32,545 nt of DNA from NCBI GenBank assembly GCA_017553575.1, contig JAFZKQ010000043.1, positions 1 to 32,545 on the forward strand, written 5' to 3'. Positions within the stretch are counted from its first letter, which is position 1, and every line of letters begins with the position of its first letter. The notes under the pieces were generated by a model, which did no database searches, was not told where the DNA came from, and worked only from the letters and a program-made list of their open reading frames with translations. The stretch is from Paludibacteraceae bacterium (GTDB lineage Bacteria; Bacteroidota; Bacteroidia; Bacteroidales; Paludibacteraceae). Shown in pieces: positions 7,654-14,797 of this stretch. The position numbers and the translations under genes were made by a program.

Positions 7654-7661
7654 CAAATATA
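7654..7661 (-). promoter_or_regulatory. -7 box of the DUF3791/DUF3990 operon
   Basis: The minus strand reads TATATTTG (TAnnTTTG) about 25 bp before the first ATG, giving a leader of roughly 20 nt. The -33 position has only TTC, so the promoter may be weak or activator-dependent. Confidence 0.5.
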
Positions 7662-7862
7662 ACATATTATTTTGTATTTTGAACAGAGAAAAACCAAATG
7701 AAAATCCCGAGCAAATACCCTGTTCCAAATCTGCCCGACCATAGACAACAGGCAAGATTGTCGTTGCAAAGAAGAGAGGGGCAACCCGACCTCCTCTACT
7801 TTTTTTAACGATTGCGACTCAAAGATTAACAATACGTTAAGACAATATTTCCACCTATTTCC

Positions 7863-7870
7863 TAACTTCG
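7863..7870 (+). promoter_or_regulatory. Possible -7 element upstream of YtxH gene 1
   Basis: TAACTTCG differs from TAnnTTTG at one base and is followed by CA. The paralogous gene downstream has TATATTCG followed by CA at the matching place (8308-8315). Confidence 0.35.
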
Positions 7871-7965
7871 CATACAGGAAAGGGAACAAAGAGAGATTCC
7901 TTTCAATTTAATACTAACCAAGGAAGGACGTTGGAAACATCCTCCTTCCACAAAACGTTACCGAT

Positions 7966-8184
7966 ATGGGAAAAAACGGATTCATTGAAGGAGTATTGGT
8001 CGGTGCCGCTTTGGCATGGGCAGGTAATTATTTCTTGAAATCAGAGAAGGGCAAGGAGACTTGCAAGAAGGTAAAAGAGGGATTTGACAGGTTCCGCAAC
8101 GAGGTGGAGACTGAAATCAACAAATTCACAGAGAACCTCAACCTAAACTCTGAGCCAAAAGGTGACACAGACTATACTAAATAA
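7966..8184 (+). CDS. YtxH-like small membrane protein 1
   Basis: This 72-residue protein starts MGKNGFIEGVLVGAALAWAGNYFLKSEKGKE, a glycine-rich membrane helix with the conserved LKSEKGKE junction of YtxH-type proteins. A charged, probably coiled-coil tail (residues 35-72) follows. YtxH proteins are general-stress membrane proteins in Bacillus; in Bacteroidetes they often precede holin-X-like genes. It is a paralogue of the gene at 8428. A terminator separates the two, so this one is expressed as a single-gene unit. Function is unknown beyond envelope location. Confidence 0.85.
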   Translation: MGKNGFIEGVLVGAALAWAGNYFLKSEKGKETCKKVKEGFDRFRNEVETEINKFTENLNLNSEPKGDTDYTK

Positions 8185-8243
8185 CCGAAAGGTTTCGATG
8201 AGTTAGTCCAAACATAAAAAGATTCAATCTTTTCACATCAGAT

Positions 8244-8278
8244 AAGGGAAGCATCCAAGGGTGTTTCCCTTATTTTTT
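8244..8278 (+). terminator. Intrinsic terminator after YtxH gene 1
   Basis: AAGGGAA (8244-8250) pairs with TTCCCTT (8265-8271), and the run TATTTTTT follows. Confidence 0.8.
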
Positions 8279-8307
8279 ATCTGTTTCATATCTCCAGTTA
8301 TTTTTCG

Positions 8308-8315
8308 TATATTCG
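8308..8315 (+). promoter_or_regulatory. Possible -7 element upstream of YtxH gene 2
   Basis: TATATTCG followed by CA resembles the element before YtxH gene 1 (7863-7870). Both have C where the usual box has T. Confidence 0.35.
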
Positions 8316-8427
8316 CAGTAAGGATTCCGAAGAGCACTTCTTAACGGAAGAGGCAATCCTGGAGATCTAAATTCACGGATACAATCACCTTGGCGGATTC
8401 AAGCAATCTGCCGCAAACTTTACGATT

Positions 8428-8616
8428 ATGGGGAAAAACGGTTTTTTCGGAGGCATTTTGGTGGGTGCTGCATTAGCACTGGCCGGCGCTCATTTCTTGA
8501 AGACAGAGAAAGGCAAAGAGACACGGGAAAAAGCAAAAAAGGCAGTAGACAAACTCCGTGACGAACTTCTCTCCAAAATAGAGAGAGGGACAAGCGAACC
8601 CGAATCAAACGAATAG
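8428..8616 (+). CDS. YtxH-like small membrane protein 2
   Basis: A 62-residue protein, MGKNGFFGGILVGAALALAGAHFLKTEKGKE in its first part, nearly the same as YtxH protein 1 over the membrane helix and the LKxEKGKE junction but with a different tail. It heads a three-gene unit with the holin-X-like gene (12-nt gap) and the small gene at 8991. The tandem arrangement with separate promoters suggests duplication followed by divergence in regulation or in the tail. It probably works with the downstream membrane protein in envelope structure or stress. Confidence 0.85.
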   Translation: MGKNGFFGGILVGAALALAGAHFLKTEKGKETREKAKKAVDKLRDELLSKIERGTSEPESNE

Positions 8617-8628
8617 GAGATCAAAAGC

Positions 8629-8994
8629 ATGTTAGACGAAATAAAAGAGATTTTAGAAAACGGCAACGACGAAGTGAAGGAACTCTCTTCGTTGGAGATA
8701 CGACGCACCAAGCTCATCATCGCCGAAATTTGTTCCGAAGTGTTTGTCAAGGGAATCCTCTTCGCAGTCTCCTTCTTCTTCATCGGCACCATCCTCTTCT
8801 TCTTGGCCATGGGGGCAGCCTTCTTCTTAGACAGGATATTCGACGTACCGGGGACAGGATTCTTCCTCATCGCGGCACTCTTTGTTTTGACCCTATTTCT
8901 ATTCTTCCATTTCCGAAAGAAATGGGTGGAGAGTCCCATCGTGAGAATATTCATCAACATTCTATTTAGGAACAAAACGGAGGACAAAATATGA
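8629..8994 (+). CDS. Holin-X-like (phage holin superfamily) membrane protein
   Basis: This 121-residue protein has an amphipathic charged N-terminus (residues 1-40), two membrane helices (about 43-67 and 76-95) and a basic C-terminal tail. This layout matches the Actinobacterial Holin-X/'phage holin family' proteins widespread next to YtxH genes. The name is historical: no lysin or phage gene is nearby, so a lytic role is not supported. It lies 12 nt after YtxH gene 2 and overlaps the next gene by 4 nt, so the three are co-expressed. A structural or stress role in the inner membrane is the most likely reading. Confidence 0.8.
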   Translation: MLDEIKEILENGNDEVKELSSLEIRRTKLIIAEICSEVFVKGILFAVSFFFIGTILFFLAMGAAFFLDRIFDVPGTGFFLIAALFVLTLFLFFHFRKKWVESPIVRIFINILFRNKTEDKI

Positions 8995-9203
8995 AAATAG
9001 CGGAGATAAAAAACCTCGATGACCTTCGGTCTGCCATCGACCAGACAGATCAAAAGATTGATTTTCAAAAGAAAACAATCAAATTACAATATTCGAACCT
9101 CAAACAACAGTTCGTGCCCGCAAACATGATTCGATCAGTTTGTAACAATATAGGCAACCAGATCACCCTAAAACTCTTGGGGTTGGTAAGCAAGCTGTTG
9201 TAA
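8991..9203 (+). CDS. Small hypothetical protein coupled to the holin-X gene
   Basis: A 70-residue protein, MKIAEIKNLDDLRSAIDQTDQKIDF at the start, with a helical, charged N-terminal half and a hydrophobic C-terminus (TLKLLGLVSKLL). Its ATG overlaps the stop of the holin-X-like gene (ATGA), strongly indicating translation as part of that operon. No domain is recognised. Small genes of this type commonly close the YtxH-holin operons of Bacteroidetes. Confidence 0.7.
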   Translation: MKIAEIKNLDDLRSAIDQTDQKIDFQKKTIKLQYSNLKQQFVPANMIRSVCNNIGNQITLKLLGLVSKLL

Positions 9204-9305
9204 ATCGGGAAACGCCCCACCCTCACGGAAGTGCGGGCAATAGAGGGTTCGTCCACCTCTCAAAGAGAGATCCTCAGCGAACTTGCGTTTTTCTATCCAA
9301 AAATA

Positions 9306-9338
9306 AAAAGGGAAATGTCTTATCGACACTTCCCTTTT
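9306..9338. terminator. Bidirectional terminator between the YtxH operon and guaB
   Basis: AAAAGGGAA (9306-9314) pairs with TTCCCTTTT (9330-9338), with an inner TGTC/GACA stem. A-rich sequence on the left and T-rich on the right allow it to stop both converging transcripts. Confidence 0.8.
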
Positions 9339-9381
9339 CTATATCAAAACTATTGATTTTTACCTTTCAATCTCCATTCAA

Positions 9382-10875
9382 TCAGTTTTGCTCCTTCAAA
9401 ATGACATCGTGTGCACCGCCCTCGATGATAGAAGTAGAAGAAACCAATGTAATCTTCGCATCACGTTGCAAATCAGGAATCGTGATAGAACCACAGCTAC
9501 ACATCGTAGCCCTGATCTTACCCAAGGTCAAATCCAAGTTGTCCTTCATCTTACCTGCGTATGGTACGTAGCTATCGACACCTTCCTCGAACTTCATGCC
9601 AGCCTTGCCGCCCATGTCGTAACGTTGCCAGTTCTTAGCACGGTTGGAACCTTCGCCCCAGTACTCCTTCACAATACGGTTACCGATTGTCAACTTCTTT
9701 GTAGGAGACTCGTCAAAACGAGCGAAGTAACGACCCATCATCAAGAAGTCAGCACCCATCGCCAAAGCAAGCACCATGTGGTAATCCTGAACCAAACCAC
9801 CATCACTACAGATTGGAATGTATACGCCATGCTTCTTCGCATACTCGTCACGAGCACGGGCAACATCCATGATGGCAGTAGCTTGGCCACGACCGATACC
9901 CTTCTGCTCACGCGTGATACAGATGGAACCTCCACCGATACCCACCTTTACGAAGTCGGCACCCGCATCAGCCAAATAGTCGAAACCTTCCTTGTCTACG
10001 ACATTTCCGGCACCCACCTTGACATTCTCACCATACTTCTCCTTAATCCACTTCAAAGTCTCCAACTGCCACTCTGAGAAACCGTCGGAAGAGTCGATAC
10101 AGAGGACATCCGCACCAGCCTCAACCAAGGCAGGGACACGGTCCATATAGTCACGGCTATTGATACCTGCGCCGACCAACAATTTCTTATTGGAATCCGA
10201 AAGTTCGAATGGATTATCGTGGTGGCTCTCGTGATCCTTACGGAAAACGAAGTAAACCAAATTCTCGTTTTCATCGATGATTGGGAGCGTATTCAACTTG
10301 TTGTCCCAAATGATTTTATTCGCGTCAGAAAGCGTGATGCCCAATTTGCCGACCGTCAACTTAGAGAATGGAGTCATGAAATCCTTTACCGGACGAGAAA
10401 GATCCTCCTTGTCGCTGCGGTAGTCACGGCTCGTGATCAAGCCCAACAAACGACCGTTAGGCGTTCCGTCCGCAGTCACGCCGACCGTAGAATGACCCGT
10501 CTTTTGAACCAACTCGATCAAATCGTTAAGAGAGGTGCCTGGGGTCACATTCGTGTCGCTCACAACAAATCCAGCCTTGAACTTCTTCACTTTTCTCACC
10601 ATTTCAGCCTGCGACTCGATTGGTTGGGAACCGAAGATAAAAGAAAGTCCGCCATTGCGCGCAAGTTCGATCGCCAAACCCGAATCTGAGACTGCCTGCA
10701 TGATGGCAGAGACAAAAGGTATATTCAAATTAATGGAAGAAGACTCACCCACCTTGAATTTCACCAACGGAGTCCTCAAATCCACGTTGTTCGGTGTACA
10801 CTGCTTTGTTGTCAGGCCGGGGATCAAAAGGTACTCCCCGAAAGTCCTTGATACTTCGTTAATCAATATAGCCAT
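9382..10875 (-). CDS. guaB: IMP dehydrogenase, trichomonad-like type
   Basis: This 497-residue enzyme oxidises IMP to XMP with NAD+, the committed step of GMP synthesis. The catalytic loop is [12 protein letters not shown] with Cys319. The flap holds RY at Arg418-Tyr419 in NWQRYDMGG. The phosphate/IMP-binding part is [12 protein letters not shown], and two CBS motifs lie at about residues 100-220. The usual bacterial loop reads GIGPGSICTTR. The [21 protein letters not shown] form, and indeed most of the C-terminal half, closely resembles IMPDH of the protozoan Tritrichomonas foetus as I remember it, including the residue numbers of Cys319 and Arg418/Tyr419. That protozoan gene is thought to be of bacterial origin. 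The gene is transcribed from a good promoter at 10911-10941 and ends at a shared terminator. A second, standard guaB elsewhere in the genome is possible. Confidence 0.93.
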   Translation of the reverse strand: MAILINEVSRTFGEYLLIPGLTTKQCTPNNVDLRTPLVKFKVGESSSINLNIPFVSAIMQAVSDSGLAIELARNGGLSFIFGSQPIESQAEMVRKVKKFKAGFVVSDTNVTPGTSLNDLIELVQKTGHSTVGVTADGTPNGRLLGLITSRDYRSDKEDLSRPVKDFMTPFSKLTVGKLGITLSDANKIIWDNKLNTLPIIDENENLVYFVFRKDHESHHDNPFELSDSNKKLLVGAGINSRDYMDRVPALVEAGADVLCIDSSDGFSEWQLETLKWIKEKYGENVKVGAGNVVDKEGFDYLADAGADFVKVGIGGGSICITREQKGIGRGQATAIMDVARARDEYAKKHGVYIPICSDGGLVQDYHMVLALAMGADFLMMGRYFARFDESPTKKLTIGNRIVKEYWGEGSNRAKNWQRYDMGGKAGMKFEEGVDSYVPYAGKMKDNLDLTLGKIRATMCSCGSITIPDLQRDAKITLVSSTSIIEGGAHDVILKEQN

Positions 10876-10910
10876 ATAGCGTCTTTATTTATCTAAAATG
10901 TAAAATTTAG

Positions 10911-10941
10911 CAAATGTACGCACTTTCCGACAAAGTATCAA
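10911..10941 (-). promoter_or_regulatory. Promoter of guaB
   Basis: On the minus strand TTG (10939-10941) is followed after 20 bp by TACATTTG (10911-10918). The predicted start near 10905 gives a leader of about 30 nt. Confidence 0.8.
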
Positions 10942-10989
10942 GAGAAAAAGAGGGCTTTCAACCTGCTAAGAAAATTTAACAAGATTTGA

Positions 10990-11020
10990 TTTGTCGAGAA
11001 GGAATAAATATCTATTTTTG
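10990..11020 (+). promoter_or_regulatory. Promoter of tmRNA
   Basis: TTTG (10990-10993), a 19-bp spacer and TATTTTTG (11013-11020). The start near 11027 leaves a precursor leader of about 29 nt before the mature 5' end. Confidence 0.85.
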
Positions 11021-11055
11021 TAGGCTTTTAGACGCTAAAAGTTACCGACAGAAAT

Positions 11056-11448
11056 GGGGTTGACTGGATTTGACAGCGGGTAGAAGTGGTATGTAAGCAT
11101 GCAGTGCGCTGGTGGCTAGCACTATAATCTGGAGACCAAAAATTTAACTGGCGAGAATAACTACGCTCTTGCTGCCTAATCGAATCATAGTAGATTGGCT
11201 TAATCCCGGCACAAGGTGCTGGGACGAGACTTCTCCCGGATGCTAACGCCCTGAAGCGATCCGATACGGAGGAGCAGATAAATCGGGGATAGTCAAAGTA
11301 GGCCTCGATGCTTTGATGAAATTTTAGAGGATAAGGTTATGGTTGGTGGCTTCGGTCTTGCCATGGCACGAAAATTTAAGCGAAGATAAGCATGTAGAAA
11401 GCATATTAGTTCCTCGTTTGGACGAGGGTTCGATTCCCTCCAGCTCCA
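11056..11448 (+). ncRNA. ssrA: Transfer-messenger RNA
   Basis: GGGGTTG (11056-11062) pairs with CAGCTCC (11441-11447), forming the tRNA-like acceptor stem. The 5' part GGGGTTGACTGGATTTGACA and the 3' T-arm GGTTCGATTCC are diagnostic of tmRNA. The tag reading frame (GGC GAG AAT AAC TAC GCT CTT GCT GCC TAA, near 11149) encodes GENNYALAA, the Bacteroidetes tag. With SmpB it rescues stalled ribosomes and marks the incomplete protein for ClpXP. CCA is not encoded (ACA follows). It is flanked by its own promoter and a strong terminator, so it forms an independent unit. Confidence 0.97.
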
Positions 11449-11466
11449 CAAAAGTCTAATAAAAGC

Positions 11467-11513
11467 AAGCGGAAACCCTGTAATTCACCGAATTGCAGGG
11501 TTTCCGCTTTTCA
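11467..11513 (+). terminator. Intrinsic terminator after tmRNA
   Basis: AAGCGGAAACCCTG (11467-11480) pairs perfectly over 14 bp with CAGGGTTTCCGCTT (11496-11509), followed by TTTC. Confidence 0.88.
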
Positions 11514-11544
11514 ACTATCCATCCAATTAAAGAGTAGAAACGAT

Positions 11545-12321
11545 ATGGCAATGATAACTTTCCCCAAGGATCCCGAAAAAAACTGCTTCGCCTTGATCGG
11601 TCGAAACCTCGTGTTAAAAGAGAACGGGGACAATCTGACGTTCCAAGACCTTTTGGAATTGAAGGAGAGAGAAGATGCTGGCGACTTTTTCAGCGAGCCG
11701 GACAATCATCTATGTGCCTTGGAGTTAACCGAAGGCAACACACTTCCAAGCAAATACAAAACAGATACGGTCCGCCACTTTTTTGCGACCCACCCGGAAG
11801 AGGAGTCCTACTTGCTGGCACGCTCCCGCGCCTTGCTCTCATGGCGAAAAGATATGGTTTATTGCAGTTGTTGCGGCACCCGCTTGGAAGAATCGACCGA
11901 TTCAACCTCCCGCTTCTGCCCTTCCTGCAAAAAGATAATCTTTCCAAGAATCGAGCCCTGCGTCATCGTATTGGTGAACCGTGGAGAGGAGATTTTACTG
12001 GCCCGTCACCTGCAACGCAACCAAGACGTCTACGCCTGCATCGCTGGCTTCATGGAGGTGGGCGAGACTGCCGAACATGCCGTCCGCCGAGAGATTTTGG
12101 AGGAGACGGGGATTTCCGTCAAGAACATTCACTATCGAGGGAGCCAAAGCTGGCCATTCCCCGACCAACTGATGTTGGCCTTCACCGCCGAATATGAGAG
12201 TGGCGAAATCAATGTCCAAAAGGAGGAGCTGATCGAAGCTGGTTGGTTCGACCGGAACAATTGTCCCGCAACGCCTCAACCCGGCTCCATCGCCTACCGC
12301 CTGATCCATGGGCTAATCTGA
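11545..12321 (+). CDS. nudC: NAD(+)/NADH diphosphatase (NudC)
   Basis: This 258-residue enzyme of the NudC family cleaves NADH or NAD+ (and NAD-capped RNA 5' ends in E. coli). The zinc ribbon uses Cys107/Cys110 and Cys125/Cys128 (YCSCCG...FCPSCKK). The Nudix box runs from Gly168 to Ile190 (Glu174, Arg182-Glu183, Glu186-Glu187). The NADH-specific SQPWPFP signature follows as SQSWPFPDQLM at about residues 200-210, with Ser in place of the usual Pro. Length matches E. coli NudC (257). It starts 32 nt after the tmRNA terminator, is alone on its strand, and converges with apt at a shared terminator. Confidence 0.93.
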   Translation: MAMITFPKDPEKNCFALIGRNLVLKENGDNLTFQDLLELKEREDAGDFFSEPDNHLCALELTEGNTLPSKYKTDTVRHFFATHPEEESYLLARSRALLSWRKDMVYCSCCGTRLEESTDSTSRFCPSCKKIIFPRIEPCVIVLVNRGEEILLARHLQRNQDVYACIAGFMEVGETAEHAVRREILEETGISVKNIHYRGSQSWPFPDQLMLAFTAEYESGEINVQKEELIEAGWFDRNNCPATPQPGSIAYRLIHGLI

Positions 12322-12374
12322 CAGACTATTTCCCAGACGGAAGGCGCTTCGAGTCCCCTTCCGCAAAAAAAAAT

Positions 12375-12410
12375 AAGAGGAGGTTTGATTCAATCATTCC
12401 TCCTCTTTTC
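12375..12410. terminator. Bidirectional terminator between nudC and apt
   Basis: AAGAGGAGG (12375-12383) pairs with CCTCCTCTT (12399-12407). An A-run precedes it and TTTTC follows. Confidence 0.8.
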
Positions 12411-12446
12411 CATAAGCCACCCACCTTGGGGCCGTGAATCCAACCC

Positions 12447-12980
12447 TTATTCACCTTCGTAGGTAATCGGGCAATAAACATCCACCTCTTTTGGGAATAA
12501 CTCACGTCCTTTCAAGTCGGTCAACTCAATAATGCAATTGATGTAAATCTTCCGGATATTGAATTTTTGGCATAGTTCGTAAGCGGCACGCATGGTACCT
12601 CCCGTCGCAAGCAAGTCATCATGAATGAGGACGACATCGTCTGGAGAGAGCGCATCCTTGTGGATCTCCACCGTATCAGCCCCATACTCCTTCGTATACT
12701 CTTGGCGAATGACCTCTGAGGGCAACTTGCCTGGCTTCCTGACAGGGATGAAACCCGCACCGATTCGGCTAGCGATGATGGAGCCCAAGATGAAGCCACG
12801 GCTCTCTATGCCCAAGACTTTGGTAATTCCCTTATCCTTATAATACGACGAAAGACTGTCAGCCAACTCCTTGAGGCAATCCTTGTCTTTGAAAACAGTC
12901 GTAACATCCCGAAAAAGAATCCCGGGCTTCGGGAAATCGGGAATGGACCGAAGATGACTTTTTATCAACTCACTATTCAT
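12447..12980 (-). CDS. apt: Adenine phosphoribosyltransferase
   Basis: This 177-residue cytosolic enzyme makes AMP from adenine and PRPP (purine salvage). The PRPP-binding motif is VVLIHDDLLATGGTM. The Apt-type N-terminus SIPDFPKPGILFRDVT and the flexible loop with KPGKLP are clear. Length is normal for the family. The start is the ATG at 12980, and TAAATTTG at 13030-13037 may be the -7 box. Together with guaB and nudC it gives this stretch a purine/NAD nucleotide theme, though the three are separate transcription units. Confidence 0.94.
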   Translation of the reverse strand: MNSELIKSHLRSIPDFPKPGILFRDVTTVFKDKDCLKELADSLSSYYKDKGITKVLGIESRGFILGSIIASRIGAGFIPVRKPGKLPSEVIRQEYTKEYGADTVEIHKDALSPDDVVLIHDDLLATGGTMRAAYELCQKFNIRKIYINCIIELTDLKGRELFPKEVDVYCPITYEGE

Positions 12981-13096
12981 AGAAATTCATTTATTAGAAA
13001 ACATCTCCAATCTTTCTACGGAGACCCTACAAATTTACAAAATCAAAAAATACGTTTACTTCTTAGCGAATACAACCTATGACATTTTCCATGCAC

Positions 13097-13648
13097 CTAG
13101 CCTACGGTTAGGACATCGTAGGAGAACGTCAATAGCCATAAAACCAAAACGACGAGCACCGCCACAATGATAAAGCCTGCCATAAATATCATATTCACCA
13201 TCTTTATTTTTTGCTTGTCGTGATCAACCACACCTTGGATCAAACCTCTACATATATAGCTCGCGGGGAAAACCACATCCACTACCGTTCCTGCAAAAGG
13301 GATAAGGCCTATCAACAAATCCACCAAAAGGACGAAGAAAACGGCCATCGTCAATCGGAAATGACGCACGACAAAGGCACTGATATAGAGGTAGCCCCAA
13401 CCGACCACAAAAGAGAAGAGATCTCCAAAGGTCTCAAAAATTCCCAAAACGGCATCCAAGATATCAAAGCCCAACGCCCCTTTTATCAGGACGCGGTAAC
13501 TTGTCGACTGACGAATCCGTTCGCTGACTTGCTCCGCCGCCTCTCTCCTTTTACGCTCCCGCTCTATCGACTCTTCCTGAAGCCTTCGCTCCTCCTGCGA
13601 GTCAAAGCCCAAACGTTCCTCGGTCTCCCTGCGTCTCTCGTTCGACAT
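13097..13648 (-). CDS. DUF4112-like membrane protein
   Basis: A 183-residue protein. Residues 1-45 are highly charged (RRRETEERL..., EERRLQEESIERERKRREAAEQ) and probably form a cytoplasmic coiled coil. Hydrophobic segments follow at about 57-95, 100-125 and 150-175. The core ILDAVLGIFETFGDLFSFVVG...LLVDLLIGLIPFAGTVVDVVFPAS fits the DUF4112 pattern (LDxxxGxxPxxGD ... DxxxGxxPxxGDxxD), with some substitutions. Family function is unknown. It is followed downstream by no coupled gene and appears to be a single-gene unit. Confidence 0.65.
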   Translation of the reverse strand: MSNERRRETEERLGFDSQEERRLQEESIERERKRREAAEQVSERIRQSTSYRVLIKGALGFDILDAVLGIFETFGDLFSFVVGWGYLYISAFVVRHFRLTMAVFFVLLVDLLIGLIPFAGTVVDVVFPASYICRGLIQGVVDHDKQKIKMVNMIFMAGFIIVAVLVVLVLWLLTFSYDVLTVG

Positions 13649-13745
13649 ATTTCTTGTTAATTAAAATTCCCTATAAGACAAGGCATGCATTGTCTCTACG
13701 CACACCTTGTACCATAGGATAATGAAACAACGGAATAGCGCCAAA

Positions 13746-14774
13746 CTATTCTTTGGTCATCATTTGACCATTCCAAACATATTCAGAAAGAATGATTTTG
13801 CCGCCTGATTTCTTTTTAATCACGACTCCCTTATCCGAAAAGGCATAGACCTCGTCCACACACTCTTTTCCATTCGCATCATCGACAAGTTCGAGAGCTG
13901 GATCGACAGGTATTTCTACGCCATCCTTGTATCCTTTGAAAGAAAGCGAAGCGAAACGATGTCCTTTATCCGAAACATACTCATTAGGTGCGTAAACCAT
14001 CCAGCCTCCCGTTGAAAACGGATAGCAATAGAATTCCGTCTCTACACGATCACCGTTCCTATCCACATAGAGACAAGAACCTCCCCGTCCTTTAAAGACA
14101 AATTTATCCGCATCGTATTCCTCATCGATAATTTTGACAATCTTCTTCAGATCGTCCACGCTCAAACCAGAAGAGGTCGCTCCTTCGTCAATATCTTCTG
14201 GAGAAGGCTCTTCCCGATTGACATAAGCCAACACTTGCTGATACTTCTCATCCGAAGGATACGTTTGAGTGATTTTCCTTTTGAGATTGCCCCAAGAGTT
14301 AAATTTTTTAGGATAAAAGGTAATGAGATTCGAAATAGAGAGTTGGATGCTCCGCTCCTTCGGATCCATGTTTCTCGCGAGGCAAGCCTCCTCGTATTCA
14401 GTACTCACAGCAAACTCAGTGGCAGGAAGCGACGCACTTTCCACGGTAGTAAAGTACCAATAGTAACCAGTAGGCTCTGCCTCTTCTCTTGATGCCGACA
14501 AATCCAATTTACAAGAAATCTCTTTTTGTCCCAGCCAAATTTTCAGTTCGTCACCCTTGATGACGACTTTCTTAGTATTTTCGAAGCCAGATCCGTTTGG
14601 CGTGGAGGCAATCTCCAAATCATCAAAAATCAACTCGGGCAAAAGTTTAAGATCACCAGCGACCGTTTCAACGCCAGTCGTATCCGCAGGGGTGCCTGCC
14701 TCGTTATTGCCGCTTCCTCCACAAGAGAGAAGGGTCAGCAAGGAAAAAGGAATAACAAACGCTTTTGTTTTCAT
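13746..14774 (-). CDS. Lipoprotein of unknown function
   Basis: A 342-residue protein with signal MKTKAFVIPFSLLTLLSC and lipobox LLSC (Cys18), then a G/N/T-rich linker. The body shows no family I recognise. It has a DDLKKIVKIIDEEYDADKF helix in the middle and a C-terminal beta-rich part (KGYKDGVEIPVDP, SDKGVVIKKKSGGKIILSEYVW). The gene begins 23 nt after the end of the 714-residue coiled-coil gene, so both are probably one transcript. A cytoplasmic coiled-coil protein paired with a lipoprotein is unusual. Confidence 0.75.
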   Translation of the reverse strand: MKTKAFVIPFSLLTLLSCGGSGNNEAGTPADTTGVETVAGDLKLLPELIFDDLEIASTPNGSGFENTKKVVIKGDELKIWLGQKEISCKLDLSASREEAEPTGYYWYFTTVESASLPATEFAVSTEYEEACLARNMDPKERSIQLSISNLITFYPKKFNSWGNLKRKITQTYPSDEKYQQVLAYVNREEPSPEDIDEGATSSGLSVDDLKKIVKIIDEEYDADKFVFKGRGGSCLYVDRNGDRVETEFYCYPFSTGGWMVYAPNEYVSDKGHRFASLSFKGYKDGVEIPVDPALELVDDANGKECVDEVYAFSDKGVVIKKKSGGKIILSEYVWNGQMMTKE

Positions 14775-14797
14775 TACTTTATATTTTTAGATTATTA

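Noticed and set aside
7626-7889. 87-residue minus-strand open frame upstream of the DUF3791 gene
   Set aside because: It covers the promoter region of the DUF3791/DUF3990 operon and has no recognisable features.
8629-8994. Holin-like gene as evidence of a prophage
   Set aside because: No phage structural, lysin or integrase gene is in the neighbourhood. The holin-X family is a common chromosomal partner of YtxH genes.
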